From NCBI GenBank assembly GCA_016706685.1, contig JADJJE010000051.1, positions 1 through 64,000 of the forward strand: a DNA stretch of 64,000 nt. Reading direction: 5' to 3'. Of this stretch, positions 23,863 through 32,337 are shown in pieces (within the stretch, counting starts at the first letter, position 1; each line of letters starts with the position of its first letter). This stretch comes from Sandaracinaceae bacterium (GTDB taxonomy: Bacteria; Myxococcota_A; Polyangia; Polyangiales; Houyiibacteriaceae). The notes under the pieces are model-generated. The model searched no databases, was not told the origin of the DNA, and worked only from the letters and a program-made list of their open reading frames with translations. Made by a program: the position numbers and the translations under genes.

Positions 23863-24288
23863 CTACCTCGAGGCGTTCGTCGCCCGATTACTGAGCAGCG
23901 CCATGGCACAAGAGACCTCGCAGGCCGCAGGCATCTCTCCCAGCGCGCCCTCCCGCAGACCAACGGAGCGGCCAAGAGTCGGAGTCGGGACCTGCGAGAC
24001 CTCACGCGTCCGGGGCGGGCAACACGGGACAGGAGGAATCCGGCGCGGTCGGCTGAGCTGGGAAGGGGTCCGCCGCGCCTGTCGTCGAGCCCAGCCGAGC
24101 CCACAGACGCCACCGTGGAGGGCGAGGGGCGTCCTGGGCAGCGGGACTTGGGGGGCCCCAGGAAACAAACGAAGTGCCGTTTCCAGGGGGGTACCAGAGC
24201 GAGCGCCAGCGCGAGCGATCCCGCAGACCAGGATGCCCCTCGCCCTCGTCACGATCACGCCGCCCTAGGCGCGTACGGGGTTTCGAGC
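23863..24288. other. Intergenic stretch without recognisable genes
   Basis: Between the tRNA-Phe remnant and the transaldolase promoter I see no open frame with coding character, no clear hairpin and no repeat. The base composition and stop pattern suggest decayed sequence, perhaps what is left of an integrated element. Confidence 0.5.
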
Positions 24289-24300
24289 TAGAAGGCGCAC

Positions 24301-24948
24301 ATGGAGATTTTCATCGATTCGGCCGACCTCGACGAGATTCGCGATGTGGCTGCCATGGGCGTCGTCGACGGCGTCACCACCAACCCCTCGCTCATCGCCA
24401 AGACCGGGCGCCCGCTGAAGGATGTCATCGTCGACATCTGCAAGATCGTGGACGGGCCGATCAGCGCCGAGGTCCTCGCCACGGACTACGAGGGCATCGT
24501 GCGCGAGGGGCGCGAGCTCGCGAAGCTGCACAAGAACGTGGTCGTGAAGGTCCCGCTCATCGCGGATGGCCTCAAGGCCGTGAAGACCTTCACCGCAGAG
24601 GGCATCAAGACCAACGTCACGCTCTGCTTCAGCGTCACGCAGGGCCTGCTCGCGGCCAAGGCCGGCGCCACCTACATCAGCCCGTTCGTGGGCCGCGTGG
24701 ACGACATCAGCGGCGACGGCATGGACCTCATCGAGCAGCTGGTCACCGTCTACGCCAACTACGGGCTCAAGACCAAGGTGCTGGCCGCCAGCATCCGTCA
24801 CCCGCGCCACGTGGTCGAATGCTTGATGCTGGGCGCGCATGTGGGCACGCTCCCGCGCAGTGTCATCTTGCAGCTCGTGCAGCACCCCCTCACCGACCTC
24901 GGTCTCGCCAAGTTCCTCGAGGACGCCAAGAAGATCCCCAAGTCGTGA
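24301..24948 (+). CDS. tal: Transaldolase / fructose-6-phosphate aldolase family
   Basis: This 215-residue small-type transaldolase (TalC/FSA clade) has the opening MEIFIDSADLDEIRD, GVVDGVTTNPSLIAKTGR, the Schiff-base Lys83 in VVKVPLIADG, ISPFVGRVDDI and KVLAASIRHPRHVVEC. It transfers dihydroxyacetone units in the pentose phosphate pathway; short members may act as fructose-6-phosphate aldolases. The start ATG 24301 lies six bases after TAGAAG (24289-24294), matching the leaderless pattern. The downstream membrane protein begins 38 bp later on the same strand, so the transcript may continue. Complete and typical in length. Confidence 0.93.
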   Translation: MEIFIDSADLDEIRDVAAMGVVDGVTTNPSLIAKTGRPLKDVIVDICKIVDGPISAEVLATDYEGIVREGRELAKLHKNVVVKVPLIADGLKAVKTFTAEGIKTNVTLCFSVTQGLLAAKAGATYISPFVGRVDDISGDGMDLIEQLVTVYANYGLKTKVLAASIRHPRHVVECLMLGAHVGTLPRSVILQLVQHPLTDLGLAKFLEDAKKIPKS

Positions 24949-24985
24949 CGTCGCGCCGGGTCAGCGCGCGGCCCGGGGTCTCGCG

Positions 24986-25597
24986 GTGACCCGTGCCGCG
25001 TGCACGGGGCTCGGTGCCCTGCTGGCTGGGCTCGTGCTGCTGATCAGCGCGGGCGCCACGGCCCAGGCCGAGCGCGAGCCCTCTGGTATCCTCAGCGCAC
25101 CGCTCTTGCTGCAGCACAGCTGCCTCGCCGATGGCTGCGAGTCCGCCGGGGTGGGTGGGGCGCTGCTGCTGGACCTCCAGCACCCCCTGCGCGCCGCACC
25201 GTGGCTGGGCCTCGGAGGCATCGTGGGCATCGGAGTCGTGGGCGGCGAAGCGGACACCACGCGCGTGTTCGTCCCGGTGGGGGCCAGCGTGGTGGCGGGC
25301 CTCTTCCCCGGGCCCACCCGGCGCTTCGGCGTCGAGCTGCGCGTGCGCGGCGGCGGCTGGTTCGGCGCGGGTGCGTGGGGCCAGGCAGCGCGCGCCGACC
25401 TCGGCGGCGGGGGCTTCTTCAGCGGGGGGGTGCACGTTGCGCTGGGGCTCGGCGCCCCTGCCGTACGCGACCGGCTGCGGGTGACCCTCGGCCTCGACAT
25501 CATCCGTCTCTTCGGTTCTCGGCCCGTCACGTTGTACGCTCCGGGCTTCGCGCTCGCCTGGCACAGCGCCACCCGAACGACCGGAGCCACCCCATGA
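24986..25597 (+). CDS. Exported outer-membrane-like protein
   Basis: This 203-residue protein has a signal peptide (TGLGALLAGLVLLISAGATAQA). The rest is a series of short amphipathic beta strands rich in Gly and Val (LLLDLQHPLRAAPWLGLGGIV, VPVGASVVAGLFPG, FGVELRVRGGGWFG, GGVHVALGLGAP, LRVTLGLDIIRLFG). It ends FALAWHSA, which suggests a small outer-membrane beta barrel of about eight strands. GTG 24986 is the only sensible start before the signal. Its stop overlaps the NUDIX start (ATGA), so it is co-translated with NUDIX and NAD kinase, an odd mix of envelope and NAD metabolism. No family name can be given. Confidence 0.6.
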   Translation: MTRAACTGLGALLAGLVLLISAGATAQAEREPSGILSAPLLLQHSCLADGCESAGVGGALLLDLQHPLRAAPWLGLGGIVGIGVVGGEADTTRVFVPVGASVVAGLFPGPTRRFGVELRVRGGGWFGAGAWGQAARADLGGGGFFSGGVHVALGLGAPAVRDRLRVTLGLDIIRLFGSRPVTLYAPGFALAWHSATRTTGATP

Positions 25598-26298
25598 CCC
25601 CCGACTCGCCCGACCAGGGCTGGCGCGCCCCGCACATCCACATCGAGGTCGTCGACGACCGCAGCGCCACGGCGCGCTGCGACCAGGGCTTCCTCAAGCT
25701 GCGCCGCCTGCAGCTCCGCAACCGCTACGAAGACGGCACGGCCAGCGCGCCCTATCCGTACGACATCGTGGACCGCGCGGCCCTCGACGCGGTGGTGATG
25801 GTGCTGCACCGCAGCGGGCCACGCGGCACCGAGGTGTGCGTGCGCTCGTCGCTGCGGCCCCCCCTCGGCGTGCGCGCCACCAGCGAGGACCAGTACGTGT
25901 CCGTGCTGTGGGAGGTGCCCGCGGGCCTCATCGAGCCCGAAGAGGCCGCCGGCGTCAGCGTGGATGGCGTGCTCCCCGGCGTGCTGTCGTGCGCGTCCCG
26001 CGAGACGCTCGAAGAGACGGGCTACGTGGTCCCCGAAGAGCGCTTCACGGCCCTCGGGCGCATGACCTACCTCAGCCCCGGTGTGTTGGCCGAGCGCCTG
26101 CACTACGTGGCCGCGTCACTCGACGGCTGCCAAGTGGGCGACCCCACGCTGGACGGCTCGCCCGTCGAGGAAGGCAGCGCCCTGCGCTTCGTCACGCTCA
26201 CCGAGGCCATCGCCGCCGTGGACGCCGGCCACATCCAAGACGCCAAGACCGAGGTGGCGCTGCGCCGCTTCGTGGCTCAGCAGAGCCAGCGCGCATGA
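25594..26298 (+). CDS. NUDIX hydrolase (ADP-ribose pyrophosphatase-like)
   Basis: This 234-residue protein shows the ADP-ribose pyrophosphatase type of NUDIX fold, with VLWEVPAGLIEPEE and the box core SRETLEETGYVV; an insertion of about 14 residues separates the first Gly from the RExxEE part. Before it lies a beta grasp of substrate contacts (DAVVMVLHRSG, EVCVRSSLRPP) and after it YLSPGVLAERLHYVAA. It probably hydrolyses ADP-ribose or a similar nucleoside diphosphate sugar. It overlaps both neighbours by four bases. NAD kinase follows immediately, so the pair links NAD turnover steps. Confidence 0.85.
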   Translation: MTPDSPDQGWRAPHIHIEVVDDRSATARCDQGFLKLRRLQLRNRYEDGTASAPYPYDIVDRAALDAVVMVLHRSGPRGTEVCVRSSLRPPLGVRATSEDQYVSVLWEVPAGLIEPEEAAGVSVDGVLPGVLSCASRETLEETGYVVPEERFTALGRMTYLSPGVLAERLHYVAASLDGCQVGDPTLDGSPVEEGSALRFVTLTEAIAAVDAGHIQDAKTEVALRRFVAQQSQRA

Positions 26299-27215
26299 GC
26301 GCGCCGCGCGTCCTGGTCATCTACAAGCGCACCACCTTCCAGCGCTTTCGTGGGGGCAAGAGCACGCGCATTCAGGCCCTCCTCGACCAGGGCCACCGCA
26401 GCGTGGCCTCGCTGCTCGAGGCGCACGAGGCGCACCTGGCCACGCTCGAGCGCACCAAAGAAGTGCTCAAGCATCTGGGCGTCGACGCGCGCTTTCGGCA
26501 CAGCTACACGCCCGAGCCGGACGACGCGTGGGACCTCGTGGTCACCCTGGGTGGCGACGGAACGCTGCTGTGGGCCTCGCACCTGGTGGGCCCCGAGACC
26601 CCCATGCTGGCCATCAACTCGGCGCCGCGCACCAGCGTGGGCTACTTCTGCGCGGGTGACTCCGGCCAGGTGGGCGAGCTCATCGAGGCGGCCCTCGCGG
26701 GAGACATGCGCGCCACCAAGCTGAGCCGCATGCAGGTCAGCGTGGACGGCGAGCTGGTGCACACGCGCGTGCTCAACGACGTGCTCTTCTGTCACGAGTG
26801 CCCGGCCGCCACCACGCGCTATCTGCTGAAGCGCGGAGACCTCGAGGAGTCACAGATGTCGAGCGGCCTGTGGGCGGGCCCGGCCGCGGGCTCCACGGCG
26901 GCGGTGCGCAGCGCGGGCGGGCGGGTGCTGCCCATCGGCTCGCAGAAGCTCCAGTTCGTGGTGCGCGAGCCCTACCACCGCGGCGACGCCCGCCTCCAGC
27001 TGCAGAAGGGCGTGCTGGCCGCCGACGAGGAGCTGACGCTGGTCAGCCTCATCCGCGAAGGCCAGCTCTACTTCGATGGCGCCAACCGCGTGCAGGCCGT
27101 GGACATCGGCTCCGAGGTCACGTTCTCGCGCTCGCCCGAGACGCTGCACTTGCTCGGCCTGCGTGGCACCCGCCGCCCGCCGTCGACGGAAGACGACCCC
27201 GGCACATCTGGCTGA
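26295..27215 (+). CDS. nadK: NAD kinase family protein
   Basis: This 306-residue NAD/diacylglycerol kinase fold protein phosphorylates NAD to NADP. The signature LVVTLGGDGTLLWASHLV (about residues 81-98) and NSAPRTSVGYFC correspond to the GGDGT and NxGxxGF-like segments. TKLSRMQVSV and SGLWAGPAAGSTAAVRSAGG supply the second domain with a substrate-binding TGSTAY-like turn. The usual NLGxLGF has become SAPRTSVGYF, as in a bacterial subgroup found in high-G+C genomes. The N-terminus carries an extra helical stretch (VASLLEAHEAHLATLERTKEVL). It overlaps the NUDIX stop (ATGA); the kinase gene follows 34 bp later with its own promoter-like TATCCT. Confidence 0.85.
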   Translation: MSAPRVLVIYKRTTFQRFRGGKSTRIQALLDQGHRSVASLLEAHEAHLATLERTKEVLKHLGVDARFRHSYTPEPDDAWDLVVTLGGDGTLLWASHLVGPETPMLAINSAPRTSVGYFCAGDSGQVGELIEAALAGDMRATKLSRMQVSVDGELVHTRVLNDVLFCHECPAATTRYLLKRGDLEESQMSSGLWAGPAAGSTAAVRSAGGRVLPIGSQKLQFVVREPYHRGDARLQLQKGVLAADEELTLVSLIREGQLYFDGANRVQAVDIGSEVTFSRSPETLHLLGLRGTRRPPSTEDDPGTSG

Positions 27216-27249
27216 CACTTGCGGCGCCGCCGCGGGCTATCCTCGCGCG

Positions 27250-29322
27250 GTGCGCTCCCGGCTCGTGACCACGCTGCTCTCGCTGACGCTCCTGACGGGG
27301 GGCGCGGCCATGGCCCTCGCGCTCTACGCGGCGCGCACGGACGCCGAAGAGCTGTCCGCGGCGCTCTTGGCGCAGGCGGGCGCGCGCACCGAGGCGGAGC
27401 TCCAGCGCTTCTTCGAGCCCACCCAGGCGCTGCTCGCCACCACGCACGAGTGGGCCGCCGAGGGGCTGCTGGACGTCCACGACACGGCCGCCCTCAACGC
27501 GCGCTTCGTCCCCATCCTGCGCCACTCGCCGTCCATCTCGTCCATGCTCATCGCCACGGAGGCGGGCGACGAGTACATGCTGCTGCTGCACCCCGACGGC
27601 CGCTTCGAGAACCGCGTGGTGCGCGTCACGGACCCGGCGTTCGGCGTCACCCGCAACCAGCGCATCGAGTTCGACGGAAGCGGCAACCGCGTTCGCGAGC
27701 GCGTCGAAGAGCTGCCCTATGACCCCCGCGAGCGGCCCTGGTTTCGCGGGGCCCTGTCGCGCCCCGACGCCGCGCACTGGACCGAGCCGTACACCTTCCG
27801 CACCACCCGCGAGCCCGGCATCACCACCAGCCGCGTGGCGGACGCGCCCGGCCAGCGCCTGATCGTGGCCTTCGACATCAAGCTGCTGGACCTCAGCCGC
27901 TTCACCACCAGCCTGCGTATCCGCGAGCGGGGCTGGGTCGCCGTGCTGCTCGGCCACAAGGTCATCGGACTCCCCGGGCCGCGCTCGCTCGAGGCGCTGC
28001 AGGAGCAGTTCGCCGACGGGCTGCCCGCGCCCGAGGTGCTGGACGTGCCCGCGCTGGCGGAGCTGGCGGGCAACGAAGACGGCGAGCCGGCGCGCGTGGA
28101 GCTGGGGGACGAGACCTACGTGGGTGTGGCCCGGAGCTTCGAGCTGACGCCCGGCACCAGCCTGCGCGTGCTCTCGGCGCTGGCCGAGTCGGACGTCCTG
28201 GTGAGCGTCCATCAACAGCGCAACCGCCTGCTCGTGATGCTGCTGGTGGCGCTCCTGGTGGCGCTCGGCGCCTCGCTGCTGCTCTCGCGCTCCATGCAGC
28301 AGCTGCGCCCACCGCCGGGTCTCGAGGGCCAGCAAGTGGGCCAGTACAAGCTCGAGTCACGCCTCGGCGAGGGCGGCATGGGCACCGTCTATCGGGCCAG
28401 CCACGCCATGCTGCGCCGCCCCACCGCCATCAAGCTGCTGCGCGAGGACCGCCGGCGCGCCAAGGACCTTGCCCGCTTCGAGCGCGAGGTGCAGCTCACG
28501 GCGCAGCTCACCCACCCCAACACCATCGCCATCTACGACTACGGCCTCACGCCGGACGGCGCGTTCTACTACGCCATGGAGTATGTGGAGGGCGTCACGC
28601 TGCAGGCGCTCATCAACGCGGTGGGCCCGCTGCCCTCGGCGCGCGTCATCCACATCCTCCAGCAGGTGCTGGGCTCGCTCGCGGAAGCCCACGACGTGGG
28701 CCTCATCCACCGCGACATCAAGCCCGCCAACATCATGCTGTGCGAGCGCGGCGGCGTGGCCGACGTGGTCAAGGTGCTGGACTTCGGGCTGGTGAAGCGC
28801 CTGGCCCCGCGCGACTCGGAGAAGGACCTCTCCGGCACCGACAACTTCGCCGGCACTCCGCTCTACCTGGCCCCCGAGTCGGTCACCAACCCGAAGCTGC
28901 TGGACGCGCGCAGCGACCTCTACTCGGTGGCCGCCGTGGGCTACTTCCTGCTCACGGGCACGCCCGTCTTCCAGGGCAAGACCGCGGTCGAGACCATCAC
29001 CCAGCACCTCAAGTCGGCGCCCGAGACGCCCTCCGCGCGGCTCGGGCGTGCCATCGCGGCCGACCTCGAGCGCGTCTTGCTCATGGCGCTGGCCAAGGCT
29101 CCCGAGGGCCGCCCCGAGAGCGCGCGCGAGTTCGCGCAGATGCTCGAGACGTGCACCGATGCCCACGCGTGGCGCCAGCAGGACTCGCGCACGTGGTGGC
29201 GCACGCACGGGGCCGTGGTGCAGGAGACCGCTGCGGGTGAGGCGCAAACGCAGACCAGCCAGCCGCCCGAGGCGCTGACCGTGGACATGACGCGGCGCAC
29301 GCTCAACACCGATCCGGACTGA
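27250..29322 (+). CDS. Membrane Ser/Thr protein kinase with Cache-like sensor
   Basis: This 690-residue Hanks-type kinase reverses the usual order. A first transmembrane helix (LVTTLLSLTLLTGGAAMALALY, about 5-26) and an extracytoplasmic sensor of about 290 residues (PILRHSPSISSMLIATEAGDEYM, YDPRERPWFRGAL) of dCache type come first, then a second helix (LLVMLLVALLVALGASLLLS, about 325-345). The kinase domain follows: LGEGGMGTVYRA, AIKLLRED, HRDIKPANIML, LDFGLVKR and GTPLYLAPE. All catalytic residues are present. It should sense a small molecule outside and phosphorylate cytosolic targets. GTG 27250 lies six bases after TATCCT. Confidence 0.9.
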   Translation: MRSRLVTTLLSLTLLTGGAAMALALYAARTDAEELSAALLAQAGARTEAELQRFFEPTQALLATTHEWAAEGLLDVHDTAALNARFVPILRHSPSISSMLIATEAGDEYMLLLHPDGRFENRVVRVTDPAFGVTRNQRIEFDGSGNRVRERVEELPYDPRERPWFRGALSRPDAAHWTEPYTFRTTREPGITTSRVADAPGQRLIVAFDIKLLDLSRFTTSLRIRERGWVAVLLGHKVIGLPGPRSLEALQEQFADGLPAPEVLDVPALAELAGNEDGEPARVELGDETYVGVARSFELTPGTSLRVLSALAESDVLVSVHQQRNRLLVMLLVALLVALGASLLLSRSMQQLRPPPGLEGQQVGQYKLESRLGEGGMGTVYRASHAMLRRPTAIKLLREDRRRAKDLARFEREVQLTAQLTHPNTIAIYDYGLTPDGAFYYAMEYVEGVTLQALINAVGPLPSARVIHILQQVLGSLAEAHDVGLIHRDIKPANIMLCERGGVADVVKVLDFGLVKRLAPRDSEKDLSGTDNFAGTPLYLAPESVTNPKLLDARSDLYSVAAVGYFLLTGTPVFQGKTAVETITQHLKSAPETPSARLGRAIAADLERVLLMALAKAPEGRPESAREFAQMLETCTDAHAWRQQDSRTWWRTHGAVVQETAAGEAQTQTSQPPEALTVDMTRRTLNTDPD

Positions 29323-29397
29323 AGGGGCCGGCAACACCCTGGTGACGACAGGCCGTCGGTGGGTGCATTTCTGGGCCAGCCTGCTACATGGCGCCCC

Positions 29398-30261
29398 GTG
29401 GCGACGCTGGCACACACGATCGTACGCGCGGAGGGCAAGACGCCCACGCGCAGCCTGCTGTTCCTGCACGGCATCCTCGGGACGCGCGCCAACTGGCGTG
29501 GCATCGCGCGCAGGCTGGTGGATGAGCGCCCCGAGCTCTCGGTCGTCCTGGTGGACCTGCGCGGTCACGGGGACTCCCTCGGGATGCCTGGCCCCTCCAC
29601 CATCGAGCAGGCCGCCCGTGACCTCCGGACCCTCGAGGCGGTGCTCGAGACCCCGGTGCGAGGTGTGCTCGGGCACAGCTTCGGCGGCAAGGTCGCCATG
29701 CAGTACGCGCTCGACCGCGCCGACCCGCTCGACACGCTGTTCGTCATCGACTCGTCGCCGGGGCGCGAGCTCAGCCCGGACAGCCATGGGGGCGAGCCCG
29801 AGACGCCGCGCATCCAGGAGACGGCCCACATCCTCCGCACCCTGCGCCAGCTGCACTTCCCGATGGCCACCCGCGAGGACTTCGTCGCGGCCATCGAGGC
29901 TGCCGGGCTCAGCCGGCCGATCGCGCTCTGGCTGGCCATGAACCTGCGGCGCATGGCCGATGGGCGCCGTGACTTTCCGCTGGACCTCGACGAGGTCGAG
30001 AACCTGCTCGCCAGCTACTACGCCACGGACACGTGGGCGGCCGTCGAGCGTCCGCGCGGGCGTGGGCACGTGCACATGATCGTCGGGGGGCTCTCCCCCG
30101 TGTTGACCCCGGCCGACCTGGCGCGCGTGAAGCTGGCCAGCCGCGAGCACGACGCCGTGCACCTGCACGTCATCCCCGAGGCCAATCACTGGGTGCACGT
30201 GGATGCGCCCGATGCGCTGCACGAGCTGCTGCTGCTCGGCACGCGCAATCTCGGGCGCTGA
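29398..30261 (+). CDS. Alpha/beta hydrolase (esterase YbfF-like)
   Basis: This 287-residue alpha/beta hydrolase has the oxyanion motif LLFLHGILGTRANW, VLVDLRGHGDS, the nucleophile elbow GVLGHSFGGKVAMQYAL and FVIDSSPG. A helical cap (TAHILRTLRQLHFPMATRED) is followed by the catalytic His in PEANHWVHVDAP. It resembles cytosolic esterases/thioesterases of the YbfF/ABHD11 type. GTG 29398 is preferred to GTG 29359, because TACATG (29385-29390) precedes it by seven bases and the N-terminus then starts directly with the first strand. A convergent gene ends 23 bp beyond. Confidence 0.85.
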   Translation: MATLAHTIVRAEGKTPTRSLLFLHGILGTRANWRGIARRLVDERPELSVVLVDLRGHGDSLGMPGPSTIEQAARDLRTLEAVLETPVRGVLGHSFGGKVAMQYALDRADPLDTLFVIDSSPGRELSPDSHGGEPETPRIQETAHILRTLRQLHFPMATREDFVAAIEAAGLSRPIALWLAMNLRRMADGRRDFPLDLDEVENLLASYYATDTWAAVERPRGRGHVHMIVGGLSPVLTPADLARVKLASREHDAVHLHVIPEANHWVHVDAPDALHELLLLGTRNLGR

Positions 30262-30284
30262 AGCGGCGTTGCGCTCCGCGCGGC

Positions 30285-30773
30285 TCAGCTGCCGAGCGTG
30301 ATGCCGATGACCAGGGTGCCGCCGTCGTGCGCCTGGCCGGCCACGAAGAAGGGGTCACCAGGCGAGGCCAGCACCTGCAGCAGGGGCAGGTAGTCCGACT
30401 GGTTGGGCCGGTTGATGCTGACCCGCACCCGGATGCGGCCATCGGGCATGACCTGCTGCACGCGGATGCGCAGGCGGCGCCCGTTGGGCAGCGCGATGTC
30501 CGCGTCCTGGTCGGCCTGCAGGGTGACGCGCGGGCGCGAGAGCACCTGCATGGTGCGGAACGTGTTGAACGGCGGCCGCTGCAGCGCGCCCACCCCGGCC
30601 AGGCTCGGGTCGATGGTGCCGGGCTCTTCCTTGGCCAGGATCACCACGACGTTGGCCTGCACGGCCGGCGTCTGCGCCGCGACCAGCGCGGGCGCGACCA
30701 GCCCGGCCACCAGCCCGAGGGCGAGCCAGGCGGTCTTCGTTGCAGTGGTCATCGTGGTCATGGGGCGGTTCAC
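30285..30773 (-). CDS. Secreted protein of the ECF sigma operon
   Basis: This 162-residue exported protein has a signal peptide (TAWLALGLVAGLVAPALVAAQ, cut near residue 34). The mature part contains VVVILAKEEPGTIDPSLAG, a central strand-rich segment with ALPNGRRLRIRVQQVMPDGRIRVRVSINRP, and a C-terminus DGGTLVIGITLGS. It may be a small periplasmic beta protein, possibly the ligand or effector of the anti-sigma factor just upstream. It overlaps that gene by four bases, so the three genes sigma, anti-sigma and this protein form one transcript. No family match is recognised. Confidence 0.6.
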   Translation of the reverse strand: MNRPMTTMTTATKTAWLALGLVAGLVAPALVAAQTPAVQANVVVILAKEEPGTIDPSLAGVGALQRPPFNTFRTMQVLSRPRVTLQADQDADIALPNGRRLRIRVQQVMPDGRIRVRVSINRPNQSDYLPLLQVLASPGDPFFVAGQAHDGGTLVIGITLGS

Positions 30774-31543
30774 CGTACGTACTCCTCGTCGCTGATCCAG
30801 ACGACCGCTACCGGTACGTCTTGTTCCCCTGGGACTTGGAAGACGGTTCCGATATTCGTTCCGAAGTCCACTTCTTCCACTTCGGTGCCGAGATGGGTGG
30901 CGACGATCACCTCGGGGTCGTCTTCCACCACCACCTCGGTGTCCGGGCGGGGCGTCACCACCTCAGCGACGGGCGTCCCACGGCCTGCGCCGGGGTTCTC
31001 GTCCGGCCGGAGCGCGATGGCCAGCAGCGCCGCCGCAGCGAGCGCCACCACGGCAACCAAACCCGGCCAGCGGGCGCCCTGATCGGCGGCCTTCTTCGGG
31101 GCAGGCAGCGCGGCCGGCTTCTGGCCAGCGGCGTCCGGCAGCCCGAGCTTGGGCTCGAAGGCCACCTTCTCCGAGCGCGGCGGCAGGGTGCCCAGCCCCT
31201 CGCCCTCGATCAGGCGGAGCTTCGGACGCTTGCGCGGCGCCGAGCCCGTGCCGTCGTCGGCCAGTGCGCCTTCGTCGCTGGTGGTCTGGCTGGCACCCGC
31301 AGGGGCCTCGATGCCCGCCCAGATGGCGTCGAACAGGCTGGCCGACTCGGCCTGGCTGAGCTGGGCCGCGTCTTCGGTGGCGACGTCGCCGATGAAGCCG
31401 CCCAGCCGCTCGAGGGCTTGCTGCCGGCCGCGATCGACCGCCGACTCGTCCAGCAGAGCCAGCACGTCATCGTGCTCACTCCCGGCGAGATCGCCGTCGA
31501 GCAGGCGCTGGAGCAACGTGTCTTCGATGCGTGGTGTGCTCAT
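30770..31543 (-). CDS. Anti-sigma factor-like single-pass membrane protein
   Basis: This 257-residue protein has an acidic, helical cytosolic N-terminus (IEDTLLQRLLDGDLAGSEHDDVLALLDES), a long low-complexity linker, one transmembrane helix (LVAVVALAAAALLAIAL, about 165-182) and a periplasmic Asp/Glu/Val-rich tail. It lies 4 bp behind an ECF sigma gene, the position of anti-sigma factors. The zinc motif HxxxCxxC of ZAS anti-sigmas is absent, so it would hold sigma by a zinc-free domain. The periplasmic tail (EVVVEDDPEVIVATHLGTEVE) could sense the secreted partner. It overlaps the next gene by four bases. Confidence 0.65.
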   Translation of the reverse strand: MSTPRIEDTLLQRLLDGDLAGSEHDDVLALLDESAVDRGRQQALERLGGFIGDVATEDAAQLSQAESASLFDAIWAGIEAPAGASQTTSDEGALADDGTGSAPRKRPKLRLIEGEGLGTLPPRSEKVAFEPKLGLPDAAGQKPAALPAPKKAADQGARWPGLVAVVALAAAALLAIALRPDENPGAGRGTPVAEVVTPRPDTEVVVEDDPEVIVATHLGTEVEEVDFGTNIGTVFQVPGEQDVPVAVVWISDEEYVR

Positions 31544-31547
31544 GGTG

Positions 31548-32210
31548 TCACTCCCTGACCTCGAGATCGCCCTGCAGATACTCCGACAGCTGCTCCTGCA
31601 TCTTGCGACGCGCGTGAAAGAGGCGGCTCATGATGGTGCCCTTCGGGACGTCCAGCACCTCGGCCATCTCCTCGTAGCTGAGGCCCTCCACCTCGCGCAG
31701 CAGGATCACCTCGCGGTGGTATTCCGGCAGCGTGTCGAGCGCGCTCCGGATGGCGTCGCTCAGCTCGCGGCGCAGCACCGTCTTGGCCGGGTTGCTGTCC
31801 GAGATGCTGGGCAGCAGTGCGCCGTCGCCGGCCACGTGACCCTCGCGCGAGATGGTGTCGTCGTAGTCGACGCCCTTCTTGCGGCTCACGCGCCGGATGT
31901 GATCGATGGAGAGGTTCATGACGATTCGGTAGAGCCAGGTGTAGAAGCTCGACGAACCCTGGAAGTTCTGGATGTGGTGGTGGACCTTGATGAACGCGTC
32001 TTGGACGACGTCCATGGCGTCCTGTTTGTTCTTCACGACGCCCAACGACACGGCGAACGCCCGGCGGTGGTACTTCTCGAAGAGCTCGCGAAACGCGTCG
32101 CGGTCGCCCGCTTGCACGCGGGCAACGAGCTCGGCGTCGAGCTCCCGTTCTTTTAGGGCAGCTTCCCGTTTGATATTGGTTGTGGACGCTGCCTGTTGCG
32201 TTTCATTCAC
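31548..32210 (-). CDS. ECF-type RNA polymerase sigma factor
   Basis: This 220-residue sigma-70-family factor is reduced to regions 2 and 4. Region 2 (ELFEKYHRRAFAVSLGVV, QDAMDVVQDAFIKVHHHI, FYTWLYRIVMNLSIDHIRR, about residues 43-108) binds the -10 element. Region 4 (LPEYHREVILLREVEGLSYEEMAEVLDVPKGTIMSRLFHAR, shortened; about 165-205) holds the helix-turn-helix. The DYDDTISREGH linker is typical of RpoE-like ECFs. It leads a three-gene operon with a membrane anti-sigma and a secreted protein, so an envelope signal is likely. Its promoter lies in the 127-bp gap shared with the divergent gene at 32338; a self-promoter was not identified. Confidence 0.92.
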   Translation of the reverse strand: MNETQQAASTTNIKREAALKERELDAELVARVQAGDRDAFRELFEKYHRRAFAVSLGVVKNKQDAMDVVQDAFIKVHHHIQNFQGSSSFYTWLYRIVMNLSIDHIRRVSRKKGVDYDDTISREGHVAGDGALLPSISDSNPAKTVLRRELSDAIRSALDTLPEYHREVILLREVEGLSYEEMAEVLDVPKGTIMSRLFHARRKMQEQLSEYLQGDLEVRE

Positions 32211-32337
32211 CGTGGCCCCCTAGGAACCGGCGGTGCGCATCGCGCACGGAACGGAGCCGTTGTACCACGAACTCCTGGTAACCGCAGAGGACTTCGACGC
32301 GCGGCGGGCGGGGCCCGGCTCTGGTAGAGTCGCGGGC

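Noticed and set aside
23787..24113. Minus-strand frame of 108 codons
   Set aside because: It runs through the tRNA-Phe remnant; its C-terminal peptide (GVEPRTRGFSIHSS) is the usual artefact of translating that tRNA backwards.
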